NCBI GenBank assembly: GCA_964030475.1
Contig: CAXIPT010000004.1
Span: 3,149,455 to 3,213,454 of the forward strand
Length of the DNA: 64,000 nt
DNA from: Tethya wilhelma
Taxonomy: Eukaryota > Porifera > Demospongiae > Tethyida > Tethyidae
Direction of reading: 5' to 3'
A program made the translations under genes and the position numbers. The notes under the pieces were generated by a model. It made no database searches. It had not been told where the DNA came from and saw nothing but the letters and a program-made list of their open reading frames with translations. Of this stretch, positions 33,552 to 44,392 are shown piece by piece; position 1 is the stretch's first letter; each line of letters starts with the position of its first letter.

Positions 33552-36165
33552 TTAAAATATCAGATGAATGCGTGGATCTAATTCTTTTTCTATCTGTGAT
33601 AAAAATCTTCTACAGTCTATGCTAAGTAATTTCAGAGTGTGGTTTTTTTGAAGAGCATCATTTAGAGTAAATAAACGGTCCTCAGTGATTATGAACTGCA
33701 CCTCATAATTTTGTAATTTTAACGTTTCCAATGTTTGATTAGTACAGAGCAGTTCTACCAATGATTGTACATGAGCATCTTTTTGAAACTGATCCATGGG
33801 ACACGTATATGGAATCTGCATGGTTATTGAAAAGTACTTTGCATGTGAATTCGGACACATTGCCATTATGACTAAATCGACTAATTCTTTCTCATAAAAA
33901 GTTATAGCTATTTGGGCTAGGTTCTTGTTTTTTTGCAGCAAATGTGTAGCCTTTTTTGTCCAAGAATTAAGCGCAAGATCCACAACCTCCAGTGATGATG
34001 GCGAGAATACTGCCTCTAACATTTCCTCTGTGATCTTAGGTACAAAATCGTCATGATTAATTGTCAGCTCCTTCAGACTAGAAGATGGAGATATCAAACC
34101 TGACAAAGCTTTTGTATCAAGATAACCAATTTTACGGCTAGGTATGAGCAAAACTGTCAAATGCTTGAGGCAAGATAGATTGTAAAAAAGTTTTACTAAT
34201 CCTCCCTTTTTGAGTTTGTAACTGTTATTACTGATATCAAGCTTCTTCAGGTTGATCATTAGAGGAATTAGGTCAGCAAGTTGATTGAAAGCATTTGAAT
34301 CTAGATTGCATTTATGCAGATTAAGAGAAACTATGTTTTTTTGAGGTGGGTTATTATTAGAGGCACATGTAAATAGTCCATGTTTCAGCATCTCAACTAA
34401 AGCACCACTATGAGAACTATTGTTTGCCAAATTTAATTCCCATGTACACTTGCTCTTGGCTACACAATAACCGAGAGCAAAGAAATCAAATAGACTGGCC
34501 TCTTTAGGAGGACCATGCCCTAAATAGTGCATGCCGCGTTCCTGGCCTGCAAAGTAAAGAAGATACACTGGTTCAGATTTACCCAGCACAAAATTGAAAT
34601 CAACTTTGTCTTGAGCTTCATACAAGCAAAAAGCAATGAATGGAGACAAGCACATATGGCCATCATATATGTGGCCTCGTTTGGCAGTTACAATTTCCCA
34701 CCCTACTCCGTGGAATCCAGTTAGACCAGCTACAAATTTCCAAACCACATCCCAACCATATTCTGAATCATCCTTTTCTGAATCATCCTCTTCTGAATCA
34801 TCCTCTTCTAACACCCTCTGCTTATCATTCGGTAGAAACTTAGTTCTCAATGAAAAGCGGTTGTCCGAATCGTAGCTTTTGACATAATTTGTTCCACAAT
34901 ACTTCTCAAACATCTCCTGCTGATTGCTAGGTGGGAATTGTGAAATGTAAAATGCAGCAAGAAACTCTTGCAGGGTGAGATGCAAGAAGCTATGTGAAAT
35001 AGATGCTTTTCTTCTCATGCTTAACTCAGTTGGAGAATTCATGAAGCCAAAATGGACAAAGCTATTGGGAAGATTGTGAAATATTACCTCATTTCTTTCA
35101 AGGCCTTCAAAAGCGAGTTTAGCTAATGAACCAAATGGCTCTAGTAGTTGTGGTGGTAGGTCTTGTAAACTTTCAGTTTCTGAGAGTTGCTCTACTAATG
35201 GGTCATCCTCACCTAAGTGTCGTTGCAGTAGTGTCAGACTCAATTCAGTATATAGTTGAGTCATGGTTTGGGGAATAGGCCTATTGGCTGTTTTGATAAC
35301 TACTGATCTCTTGCAACTGAAAATTTCTGCTGTTATTGCACAATTCAATGGAATGTACATCAAGCTTCTGATAGCTGGATGGGTGGATATGTAGGTCATG
35401 AAGTCAGCTAGTACGTCAGGTTGGGAAGCAAAGAAGGATTCAGCATACTGATCAATATTCTCTTGTGTAAAGCCTATCACTTCTATTTCCTTGTGTATCT
35501 GAGGTTTGGCTGCCTTAAAAAGAGCAGCAGTAGCAGAAGGTCTACTAGTAACCAGCACTGAGCGATGGGAAAGGTACCTACCACAGATTAGCTTAACAAA
35601 TATAGATTCCTTTTGAAGGGAAGCAGGGAGCTCATCAAAGCCATCTAGTACAAACAACACACCTTTCCCCTCACATGCTTCAATGTCAGCTGCTACAGCT
35701 TCCTGTACCTCTCTGTTGCTATGATAACACAGATCTTTCACACTCTTTGCTTCTTGCACTTTCTTCTCTCTCAGTCGAAGAAGAATGACTAGTGAATATT
35801 CTCTTAAAGCATCAATTTCATCCCACCTCCTACAAAGCTCCCCCACACACGTGCTCTTCCCAACACCAGGTGCACCATGTATGTAGACACACTTCGTTAT
35901 ATGCTGACCTTCTACCGGCTTCATCACCTCCTCCAGTTTGATAGGCTCCTTCCTCCGAACAATCTCATCGACATGTCCGTGAAGAGTAGCTCTTGTGAAC
36001 TCATCGGCTTCTGAGCGACTGATTCGATCACTCTTCACGAGAGCAAGGTTAATGAATTCGCCACATGTGAGGTTGGGAAACTTGTCTGATGATATTATTG
36101 CACTTTGATATACTCCTTTGAGGTACATGGCATAGCGCTGGATTGGGGTCTGTGGAACACTCCAT
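33552..36165 (-). CDS. NLR receptor: NACHT ATPase plus LRR, DEATH exon missing
   Basis: A large 3' exon of 871 codons, beginning at the acceptor ACATAG|A (phase matches exon 2 of the truncated NLR). It opens with SVPQTPIQRYAMYLKGVYQS, shared with the partner gene. The NACHT module has Walker A (GAPGVGKST) and Walker B (VLFVLDGFDE), then the helical domains. An acidic insert (EEDDSEEDDSE-type repeats) separates these from leucine-rich repeats (LNLHKCNLDSNAF, LKKLDISNN, LKELTINH). It should be an intracellular danger or microbe sensor. No DEATH-encoding exon was found upstream. Instead a repeat fragment (36330-36570) and an ambiguous base (N, 36197) lie there, so the 5' end is disrupted or misassembled. 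The open frame continuing to 36338 is read-through, not protein. Confidence 0.85.
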
Positions 36166-36329
36166 CTATGTATTTTAGCTTGAGCCAGAGGATCTANAAA
36201 GGACGTAGTTCGGATGAAGTCAAGTTGCACTGTACAGTTAAAGCTGGCTGAATGCCTTTTGTTTGTCTGGAAATCGCGTTCAAGTTTGTCAGTTAGGAAG
36301 GAAGAAAGGAAGGAAGGAAGGAAGGAAGA

Positions 36330-36570
36330 AGAAAACAAAATTGCACTGTTCTGGCTTCCCGCCAGCGCTCTCTCCAGAGTGCTCTAGAACGTTTCTGTGA
36401 GTTTTGTTGATGTATGCAGTTAGAAAACTATCCAAGGGAGGCTTTAATCCATGTCTGAAAGCTTAGCTGTCATTCTCTGAGTGAAAGTTTATGAGCATAA
36501 ACATTTTGTATTGTGTCTATGGGACAGTCGGCCCATTCCTACTATACGTACTACCGTACGTATGATAGTG
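36330..36570. mobile_element. Inverted fragment of the hairpin-ended element, at the NLR 5' end
   Basis: Reverse complement of the left half of copies A and B: CTTCCCGCCAGCGCTCTCTC, TTGTATTGTGTCTATGGGACAG, then ATACGTACTACCGTACGTAT. A (GGAA)n tract lies at its edge (36298-36325). It occupies the place where the DEATH exon and first intron of the NLR are expected. Confidence 0.65.
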
Positions 36571-36834
36571 TCAGTGAATTGTTAAATAACTTTCCTTATG
36601 TGAGTGTCCTATAGCGGTTGGTTAAGCATGGAAGGGGACTGTACGTGTGTTTATACTCTTGATTTAACACTGTTGTCATCAAGTTTATAACAATAGAACA
36701 TAAATTCTTTTTCTTTTCACATAATAATAACCAGTATTTTTAGTGTCCTAGCTGCATGTTCTTGGTACATATAGGTTTTTGAGTTTATTGCATCTGTTTC
36801 GTTCAGGTCTTTCTCTAAATGGTTTTACCCTGCT

Positions 36835-36990
36835 TCCGAAAAATTCTCAGTCCGGTTTAGAATCTAAGCAATTTAAGATATGCAAATGATATGTACATGT
36901 CATTAATTAGTACTACAACCATTTGTTTAGATTCTAAACAGGATGTTTAGATTCTAAGCATTTAGAATCCGGACTCAGAATTTTCCGGAT
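36835..36990. mobile_element. Short foldback element
   Basis: AATTCTCAGTCCGG and GTTTAGAATCTAAGCA at the left are mirrored by TGTTTAGATTCTAAGCA and CCGGACTCAGAATTTT at the right, about 150 bp in all. Non-coding. Confidence 0.6.
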
Positions 36991-38768
36991 CTTATTGAGA
37001 ATGGATTCCATTCTGTGATCAAATTTTGTCTATTTTGTGCTGAATAGTAGCATTAAATTTTGTTTTATTTCTTTCTGGATTTGGCTGATTATTTGTAATT
37101 AGTATGTTACTTGATTACATTTCCATAGTGCCTTATTAGTAGTACTATAGGTTTCATTGTTGTTATAAATTGAACTATTTTGTGCCATTTAATTTCAACA
37201 TCTGTGTTTGAACGGTAAATCTGTGGTTGGCACCATATGGATAAGCCTTTTAGTGTATATACCAGACAGTTTTCCATTAATTTCTTATGGTGATTAGCTT
37301 TAGTTAAGCTTATTAAAGTGATTTAAATTTGCTAACTTACTTTAATTCCGTCAGTCGTCTGGTGAGTTCTTGATCTGCATGGGCCATCTGTAGACTCATG
37401 ACAATGTTTCATATTTTCTTCTCTCTGACCGTGGTGTTTCTCTGATATGTTGAATGTCTCTTTTTCTTTGTTTTCATATTGAATACCTTCATTTTGAGTG
37501 TCATCACTGAAGATACGTATTATTATGAGAGATCAAAAATGAAGTAGTCATGTGCCAAAATTGATACATGCCTTGTTTCAATACTTTTTTAGCACTGCCC
37601 ATTCCTACACTGCTAATTTTTATAAAAATTTTTACTATTAATTTTGTGATATTAATAATACTGTACGTACCTTAACTACCCTTAAATTCACCAGTCAAAA
37701 TGTGCATGCCATATACTGTATTACATGACTGTACGAGACTGCAAAAGTGCATGTGGAATCATGAATAATGCATGTTTCCACTCCACATAATTATAGTTTC
37801 TCTTTAAACAACTAGTGAGTATAGTAGTGACTGTTAGGCCCAGATAAATTTTGCTGGCATTTTTTTGAGCAAAATAGGTAGCTGAAAGCAATGAGCATTT
37901 TTCTTGAAAAATAGGCATAATCTAGCATCTCATACAGATAAAAGATCATTATTCTAGCATCTGTACCGAGTGGCATTATGTTTATTTGAGCAATTTGACT
38001 ACTGGAGGACAAAGTTGAACTGCCTATAAATGCTTCAGTACACACTATGGTAGCTAGACTAGAACTGTTGCTTTTTTTGTTTGGGTTTTGTAGTTTTTGT
38101 GTTTTGCAGCGAGATCTACAAACTAATGATTGTTATGTCCTTAATTGGTACTATACAGTATAAGGGCAATCAATGCCGTGGCCTACTATTGTCATTTAAT
38201 CAATTTCCTTTTCATCAAGAAACTCATCTTTCATAGAATTATATTAGCATAATTGAAGCAAAATAGGTAGAGTTTGGGAAAGCAAAATAGGTGTTCTTTC
38301 AGGAAATTACAAGAGAAAAGAAAAATAGGCAGAAAAAATAGCATAATAATTATTTATCTGGGCCTAGTGACTGTCCTCAGGCTTACTTATACTTATATTC
38401 ATGGCCATTTCATGCATCGATATATCTTCTCGCATGCATCTTTGCCAATTAATTTTGTTCAGATATGCATATGCATTATCATCATTCTCTCTCTATAATC
38501 TCTCCCACTGCGGTTTAATGTATGTTTTGCATTGTTGTTGCATGAATAATTAAGCATTAACTGAACCATAGTATACTAGTACAATGGTCTAAAAAAACAT
38601 TATATACATGGGCAAAGCATTGCTGTCCATATAAAACTATCTAGTTGACTAGGATATAATTATCTACAGTGCAATCACAACTATAATAATGTCTTATACT
38701 CAGTTAACTTTATATAATGTTCATAATCAGCCTGTCCATTCCATGAAGTTATTGAATGGCCTCCAAGC
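36991..38768. other. Spacer between NLR 2 and VHL-beta gene 2
   Basis: AT-rich, no gene recognised. It carries one inverted right-end fragment of the hairpin element family at 37530-37640 (GAAGTAGTCATGTGCCAAAA ... CACTGCCCATTCCTACAC). Confidence 0.5.
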
Positions 38769-39893
38769 TTAGGTACTCCAGCCAAAACCAGTGTTCCTAT
38801 ACAAAGATTGAAGTCAGTTTTAAACTAATGTGACATGGCATGCATATAGATAAGAAACATACATACACTATAATGTAGTGTTGTTTTAGTTAACTAAAAC
38901 TAAAACTAAAAACCCTTTAGTTTTAGCAAATATGGCCTTTTTTTAACTAACTAAAACTAAATCATAAAGACTTGGTCAAAATAATNCAAAGATTGAAGTC
39001 AGTTTTAAACTAATCAGCTATTAACGCATGTACCCACTTACAGTATGGAAATGTCCATGTCATTCACACAAGACACGAATGCATCAAGAAGAACATTACC
39101 ATCGGTGGTGGTAATGAGCCATGGGTGTGTGGCATAGGTCTTCTGTTGGATTGATGCTCCAGAGTTTAGAGTACCATAGTACACAGGTGATCCTTGATAA
39201 TTCACCCAATAGAAATTGATGGATGCACTTCTTTGATTCCTTATAGTCAAAGTAAGCTTTTTGGACCAGGAAATTGATTTCAGGCTATACGGGACAAACA
39301 CTGTAAAGTTAATTGAGAATCAATTAGTGGCATTTGGCAAAGCATATACATGCATGAAAATCAAATTATTATTGTAAACCTTGAGCAGTAGCTTCTTCAT
39401 GAAATACTTGATTGAAAACAAATTCCATCATGCCTGCATGCATTTGTGTATAGGACAAAGCAAAGAACCATGTATACAAAATTAATATTATTATGTAACA
39501 GCTATATGAGATTACTCACTTGTTCCATCAGGTCTTGGTGGAGCAGGTTGATCCTCACCATCCTGGCCTGCCATATTAGCAACTGCATGTATTAAGTTAA
39601 CTCTCCATAATATTAATGCATGGTGGAGCAATCTTAGCATGGCACACATGCATGCACTTATATATCTATATAGCTCACGTTTCTCGATTGCTTGCTGGAA
39701 AGCTTGAAGGTTGTTTTCACTCACCTCTATAGTATACATGCATTCGAGACAACAACATAAATTAATGCAGATATAGGTACTACATGCATGTAAGAGAAAC
39801 TGATCCAATTATACCTGCAGGTAATTGAGGGAAAGCAGCTATCATTTGAAAGCATAGCACTGCAGAGAGTATTGCCAATATCTTCTTCATCAT
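38769..39893 (-). CDS. Secreted VHL-beta-domain protein, copy 2
   Basis: Paralogue of the gene at 23754-27372 with the same six-exon layout and phases: 39893-39815, 39726-39679, 39582-39520, 39433-39380, 39300-39042, 38796-38769; 531 nt, 176 aa. Signal peptide MMKKILAILSAVLCFQMIAA, a Pro-rich PAPPRPDGT segment, then a VHL-beta domain with the aromatic/His pocket pattern YWVNYQG...VYYG...TYATHPW, ending in NTGFGWST. The gene is far more compact than copy 1 because its last intron lacks the inserted repeats. An ambiguous base at 38986, flanked by the same ~30 bp on both sides (38803 and 38987), marks a probable assembly join inside that intron. The start could be either of the two Met codons. 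Confidence 0.85.
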
Positions 39894-41744
39894 CGGTATA
39901 TGGGTGCTTGAAGGTGTGAAGACTTCGACGTTAAGTTGGATAGAAGAGACCGGTGGATGAATATTCTTCTTAGCTTGAGTCCTGAATATGAGCCTGCAGC
40001 TTACATGTGTTAAACTACAAATGATCGCTTCTTTTATAGCCAATCTCTGACTCTGAGCCCTGCGGTGGCTGTTGATATAAAGGAAGCTACAAACATTGCA
40101 TGTATGCATGCATGCATGTATATAATTATGCATGCACGGTATAGTATACATGTTACATTACATGTGCATTATAGTTGTTTTTACAAAGCAGTCTGATGTA
40201 CCTAGCACTGCATGCATACCATGCAGTATTTGTCTTTGTCAAGAGAGTATTATGTATTATTATATATAGTTGTTTTTACAAAAAGCAGTCTGATGTACCT
40301 AGCACTGCATGCATCCTATACAGTATTTGTTTTTGTCAAGAGAGTATAATTATTATGTTGTTGGTTACAGAATCGTACAATATAATATAACACGTTTTAA
40401 AATTTAATATAATTATAATAATATACTATATATTGTGAGCTGTATGATTATAACAAGTGCATGGGAAGTAATAATTATATTGGCTGGCTTCAGTTATTGT
40501 TGTTTGAGTTTTCTCAGTGATAGATTATGTCTATAGTTCATGGAATTGATATAGAATGGAGTTCTTAGAACTATGCCTGAGTTCCTGGAACTTCTACAAT
40601 TTACCTGAGGATGATGTTCATAATAATTGGATCAATGTCTATAGTTCTTAATTGCATGCATGCATAAATTAACTGCTATAGGAATGTACAGAGTTCCTAG
40701 AAACTCAAACTGAAGCTGTACAGTTGACATAATTTATAACGATGAAATTGGAACAACAACAAGATCTAGACCTATAGCCCTTAATTACTGCATGTAAATG
40801 TTGAAATTGGAACAACAACAAGATCTAGACCTATACACTAACAGCCCTTACTTACTACTTGTGCATGTAAATTTTAAAATTGGAACAACAACTAGACCTA
40901 TAGCCCTTACTGCATGCATGTGTATGTAAATGCTGAAACTAATTGCAAGCACCGTGAGAAATTGTCGGTCACTATAAGGCTCCGCGTATTTGTTATTCAG
41001 GACGTACAGTATACGTGGGCCTGTGGCTTCGATCTGAACGGTACTAAGTCCATGCATGATCCATGCATCTGTGACTACCTGTATAGTGACAGTCACCACC
41101 AATCACTTCACTAACTTAGTAGTGTCATGAAAGTCATTATAATAATTATTTGTATAACATTATGTTTAAGGATAGTGAACGGGTCCAGCACTACCTAAAT
41201 TATTAATGTGTATATACTGCATGTAGGAGCCAATTCACCTTTTCACAGGGTGAAATAAACCTATCACTATAGCTCAATCTAATCATTATTAGCGATGTCT
41301 TAATGACTAAATGCTTCATCAAGGAGCTGTAGATCTCAATTGCACTGACACGGCCAAGACATGCAGTAATTCTTCATGATCACGTATACGGTCTTTCGAG
41401 AAGTAAACTTAGCTTACTTCTACAGCAATTTAGGTAGTTATAAGTACAAGAATTTTGATGAGAAAACAGCACAGATCTATATTTTTCTAATTCATATGCA
41501 TGCACCGTTGCTAATTTATAAAGTTAAGAAGTCGTACTTGAGTTCAGTACATGTTACTAATTATAACTTGGCTGTGTGTGTCACATACTATCCCATGCAT
41601 ACTGACCTGCAAAGTTAGCACTGGGTCACATAGTCAAGTGACCTGGCTGATCACCAAGTCTCAAGTTGCAACATGCAGGTCTGACTCAAAGGCTGACCTC
41701 TTGCATGAGTGCCTATAGCAGCTCTCCATGATATCACTCATTTT
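39894..41744. other. AT-rich spacer with short tandem repeats
   Basis: Upstream region of VHL-beta gene 2. Two copies of a ~75-bp unit lie at about 40171-40250 and 40268-40345 (ACAAA..GCAGTCTGATGTACCTAGCAC). Three copies of AAATTGGAACAACAAC plus CTAGACCTATA lie at 40743, 40803 and 40877. No gene seen. Confidence 0.55.
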
Positions 41745-41905
41745 TTTTTGTGGCCTCACTGAGCTTCATTCAATAAGGTTCTCCATCAGCTTGTCTCTCT
41801 CCGATCAACTGCTCCAGTTTGGTGTTGGTCTCTCCACCATTGGGAAAGGGGGAGGCATCCTTGTCTATATTGTGGCTCGATTGGGGAGCACCTCACACAT
41901 CATTT
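41745..41905 (-). pseudogene. Dead copy of liprin-alpha exon 1
   Basis: Aligns to 20021-20195: shared blocks include AAGGTTCTCCATCAGCTTGT, CTGCTCCAGTTTGGTGTTG and GGGGAGCACCTCACACAT, the last being the complement of the start region. Indels (loss of CTCCAACATGGAGATCAT-type sequence, extra bases) break the frame. Homology to the liprin 5' flank continues rightwards (42310-42410), so this is the left part of the second copy of the duplicated block. Confidence 0.85.
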
Positions 41906-42044
41906 GTGATCATTTGTGAGTACCTCATGCATGGACTCCGGTAAGCTGTGCAAAGGAGTGCCGCATTTGCGGCTTTGAGGCAGTGGAGTTGTGAGTGTGC
42001 ACTGTGGGCATACTAGCTAATATTTAAAGTCAACCGCTTAGATC

Positions 42045-42199
42045 TACACTGTAAAAACTGTGGTGTGATCCTCACACCACTAGGTGTGCTATTTGTGACA
42101 ATCTCAGTAAATTTTCAGTAAAAAGCCTAGTAAACTAGAAAAAAAGTGGGAAATCAACACCCCTTGATGTGAGGATCACACCTCAGTTTTTGCAGTGTA
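42045..42199. mobile_element. Short foldback element
   Basis: The left arm TACACTGTAAAAACTGTGGT with GTGATCCTCACACC is mirrored by TGTGAGGATCACACC and CAGTTTTTGCAGTGTA, about 155 bp, with TA at both ends. Non-coding. Confidence 0.65.
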
Positions 42200-43590
42200 A
42201 TTTTAATAGTTAGTTTTAATTATATTCAGTCATGTATGTACTGCAATCCATTCAATATACCGATAGTCCCCATTTTATTGTACCATACAGCATCTGATAA
42301 TTATGGTTCAGTATGACACAGAAAGACAAGTAATAAACCCAACAGCTGACAGTTTGGGTTGGGAGGAAGCTTTAATTGTGAGCTGTTGGTTGATAGGACT
42401 TCCCAGTTGGAGTAAACATTACATCACAATGGCATCAAGGAAGACTTATCGTATATAGTAAGGCTGGGGTGTGGTTAACTGGTTCACCGTTAAGACCGTT
42501 CATGATCGACCATAAAATTGTTTCCACCATGCATGAGTTTCAATGATCACAAAAATCCCCCTCCCCCCATCCCCTTTCAGAAAAAAAGGCACTATGATGG
42601 TAATTAGAGGATGTGAATAAACATGTAGCTACGTATATGTTCTAAGGGCATGCAACTACTTTATTTGCCATTGATTCCCTGTGACCCCTTGCTACACCCA
42701 CTCTATCCATCCAGCCATCAGTGGTAACCGGCAATTAGGGGCTACTGAGCTAAAAACTTTGGCAATATATAGCGGCACTAAAACATTGAACACTCACACA
42801 TGCACACACATACACATATACACACACTCATACACACGGTGGCATGCAGTGGCCAACCACTGAACCTCACTGAAGCATGAATCAGTGCCAGCCTGACCTT
42901 GAGTCACTGATAAGTTCAATGTCGTTCTCCATTATGTCAGTGAGGGTGTGGATGGGGTATGAAGGTGTGAACTATGAGGCAGTGAGGCAGCCGGGGTGAG
43001 GCAGTGAATGTCAGTGAGGGTGTGGATGGGGTATGAAGGTGTGAACTATGAGGCAGTGAAGGTGCAGCGGAGTGTATGTGCACATATCATAAGTGGGACA
43101 TATCAGGATCCGGATTTTGCCGTTGCTGCATTAAAACCAGCACCATAAATTGTATCTATAGTAGCTTTAGTTCAAGTTACGGAGCTGTGCTCTAGCCACA
43201 GCGCGGCTATCCAAATTCAAAACACAAATATATTTGTGACAAATCATCAAGAGTCCATATGGACTCTTGTTATCATAAATCAGACCGTCAGATTCACAAC
43301 TATAGGATTAGAGGCCCGATTAGCTTTCCCTTTTGCTAGCCACACCGTATGAATTTGCTGTGAACGTCAACCAGCACACGTACACGTGGGTTTGTAATTT
43401 ACGTTTTAAATCACATGACTATCATGTGATGATAACATTATCCGCGAAGCAAAAAAATTTCGAAGACGTTCAGTTTTTTACCGTTTCTCTGTGGATGTTC
43501 TGTGTATTTTAACTGCCCAAAGCCTTTGTAAAGCATTTGAAGTTGTTGGTAAAGTCATTTGGTTCACTAGGAGTTTACAAAACTGGCCAA
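42200..43590. promoter_or_regulatory. RING gene promoter and upstream region, copy 2 of the duplicated block
   Basis: Contains the duplicated liprin-flank segment (42310-42410), a short tandem repeat at 42945-43065, and a promoter-proximal part with CACGTGGGTTTGTA and TCACATGACTATCATGTGA, both conserved in the dead copy at 22560-22640. Those shared E-box-type and dyad motifs are the best candidates for functional sites. Confidence 0.5.
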
Positions 43591-44345
43591 ATGGAATCAG
43601 GTGAGTTTGAAATGTTTTAAAAATTTGACTTTTTTTTTCTTTATATGTGTTCATGCTCAGTTTTCACGTGTCTGTATTAAAAGTTTGTACAGTGTGCTTG
43701 ACGTGTGTATTGTAAAGAATAAGCTTTTAAAAACAGTGAATTTTCAAAGTGTTTCCCTCTCTCTTTCTCAATTTACTTACTTTTTTTTAGGTAGGACCTC
43801 TACTGCCATGTATTAAAGTGTGGCTCTAATTTATACCATATGTAGTGGTTGTGACTGTTTATACGTACAGTAGATACATGTTTTTTCCCTCTTTAGACGA
43901 TAGTGATTTCCAAGCTCCTCCTCCTGCTAAACGTTCTCGTACAAACAAGTCTGCTGTTGTCACGGCAACCACCACCCGACGACAGACCAGAAGGAGTGTT
44001 GTGAACGAAGAGGGAGTGGGTGTGGTTTCACAAAGGGTCACACGCTCACGAGCTAAACTAAGACGAAGAAATGAACAAGACAGAGAAACTCAAAGGTGCT
44101 GTGAGTGGGATTTCCCAGTGGCTTTGTATTAGTTGTGAGGGTTTTGTTGGCGTTCACTAGAGCATAGTATGAGACTACTGTGTTGTTATCAGAGATCATG
44201 TGGAGTGCCAACGATTAGGAGTATCTTAATTGACGATAGTTGTCTAGATGACTAACGGTTGTTGACCACTGTACTTGTACAATGTTGTGAATTGTAGTAC
44301 TTAACCTTTCTTTGTAACCAGGCACTATTCCTACCTTCTTACATC

Positions 44346-44392
<47 letters not shown>

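Noticed and set aside
36166..36338. N-terminal extension of the NLR reading frame (Phe/Ser-rich, reads through an N)
   Set aside because: It runs back into a (GGAA)n tract next to a mobile-element fragment; NLR homology starts after the ACATAG acceptor at 36165.
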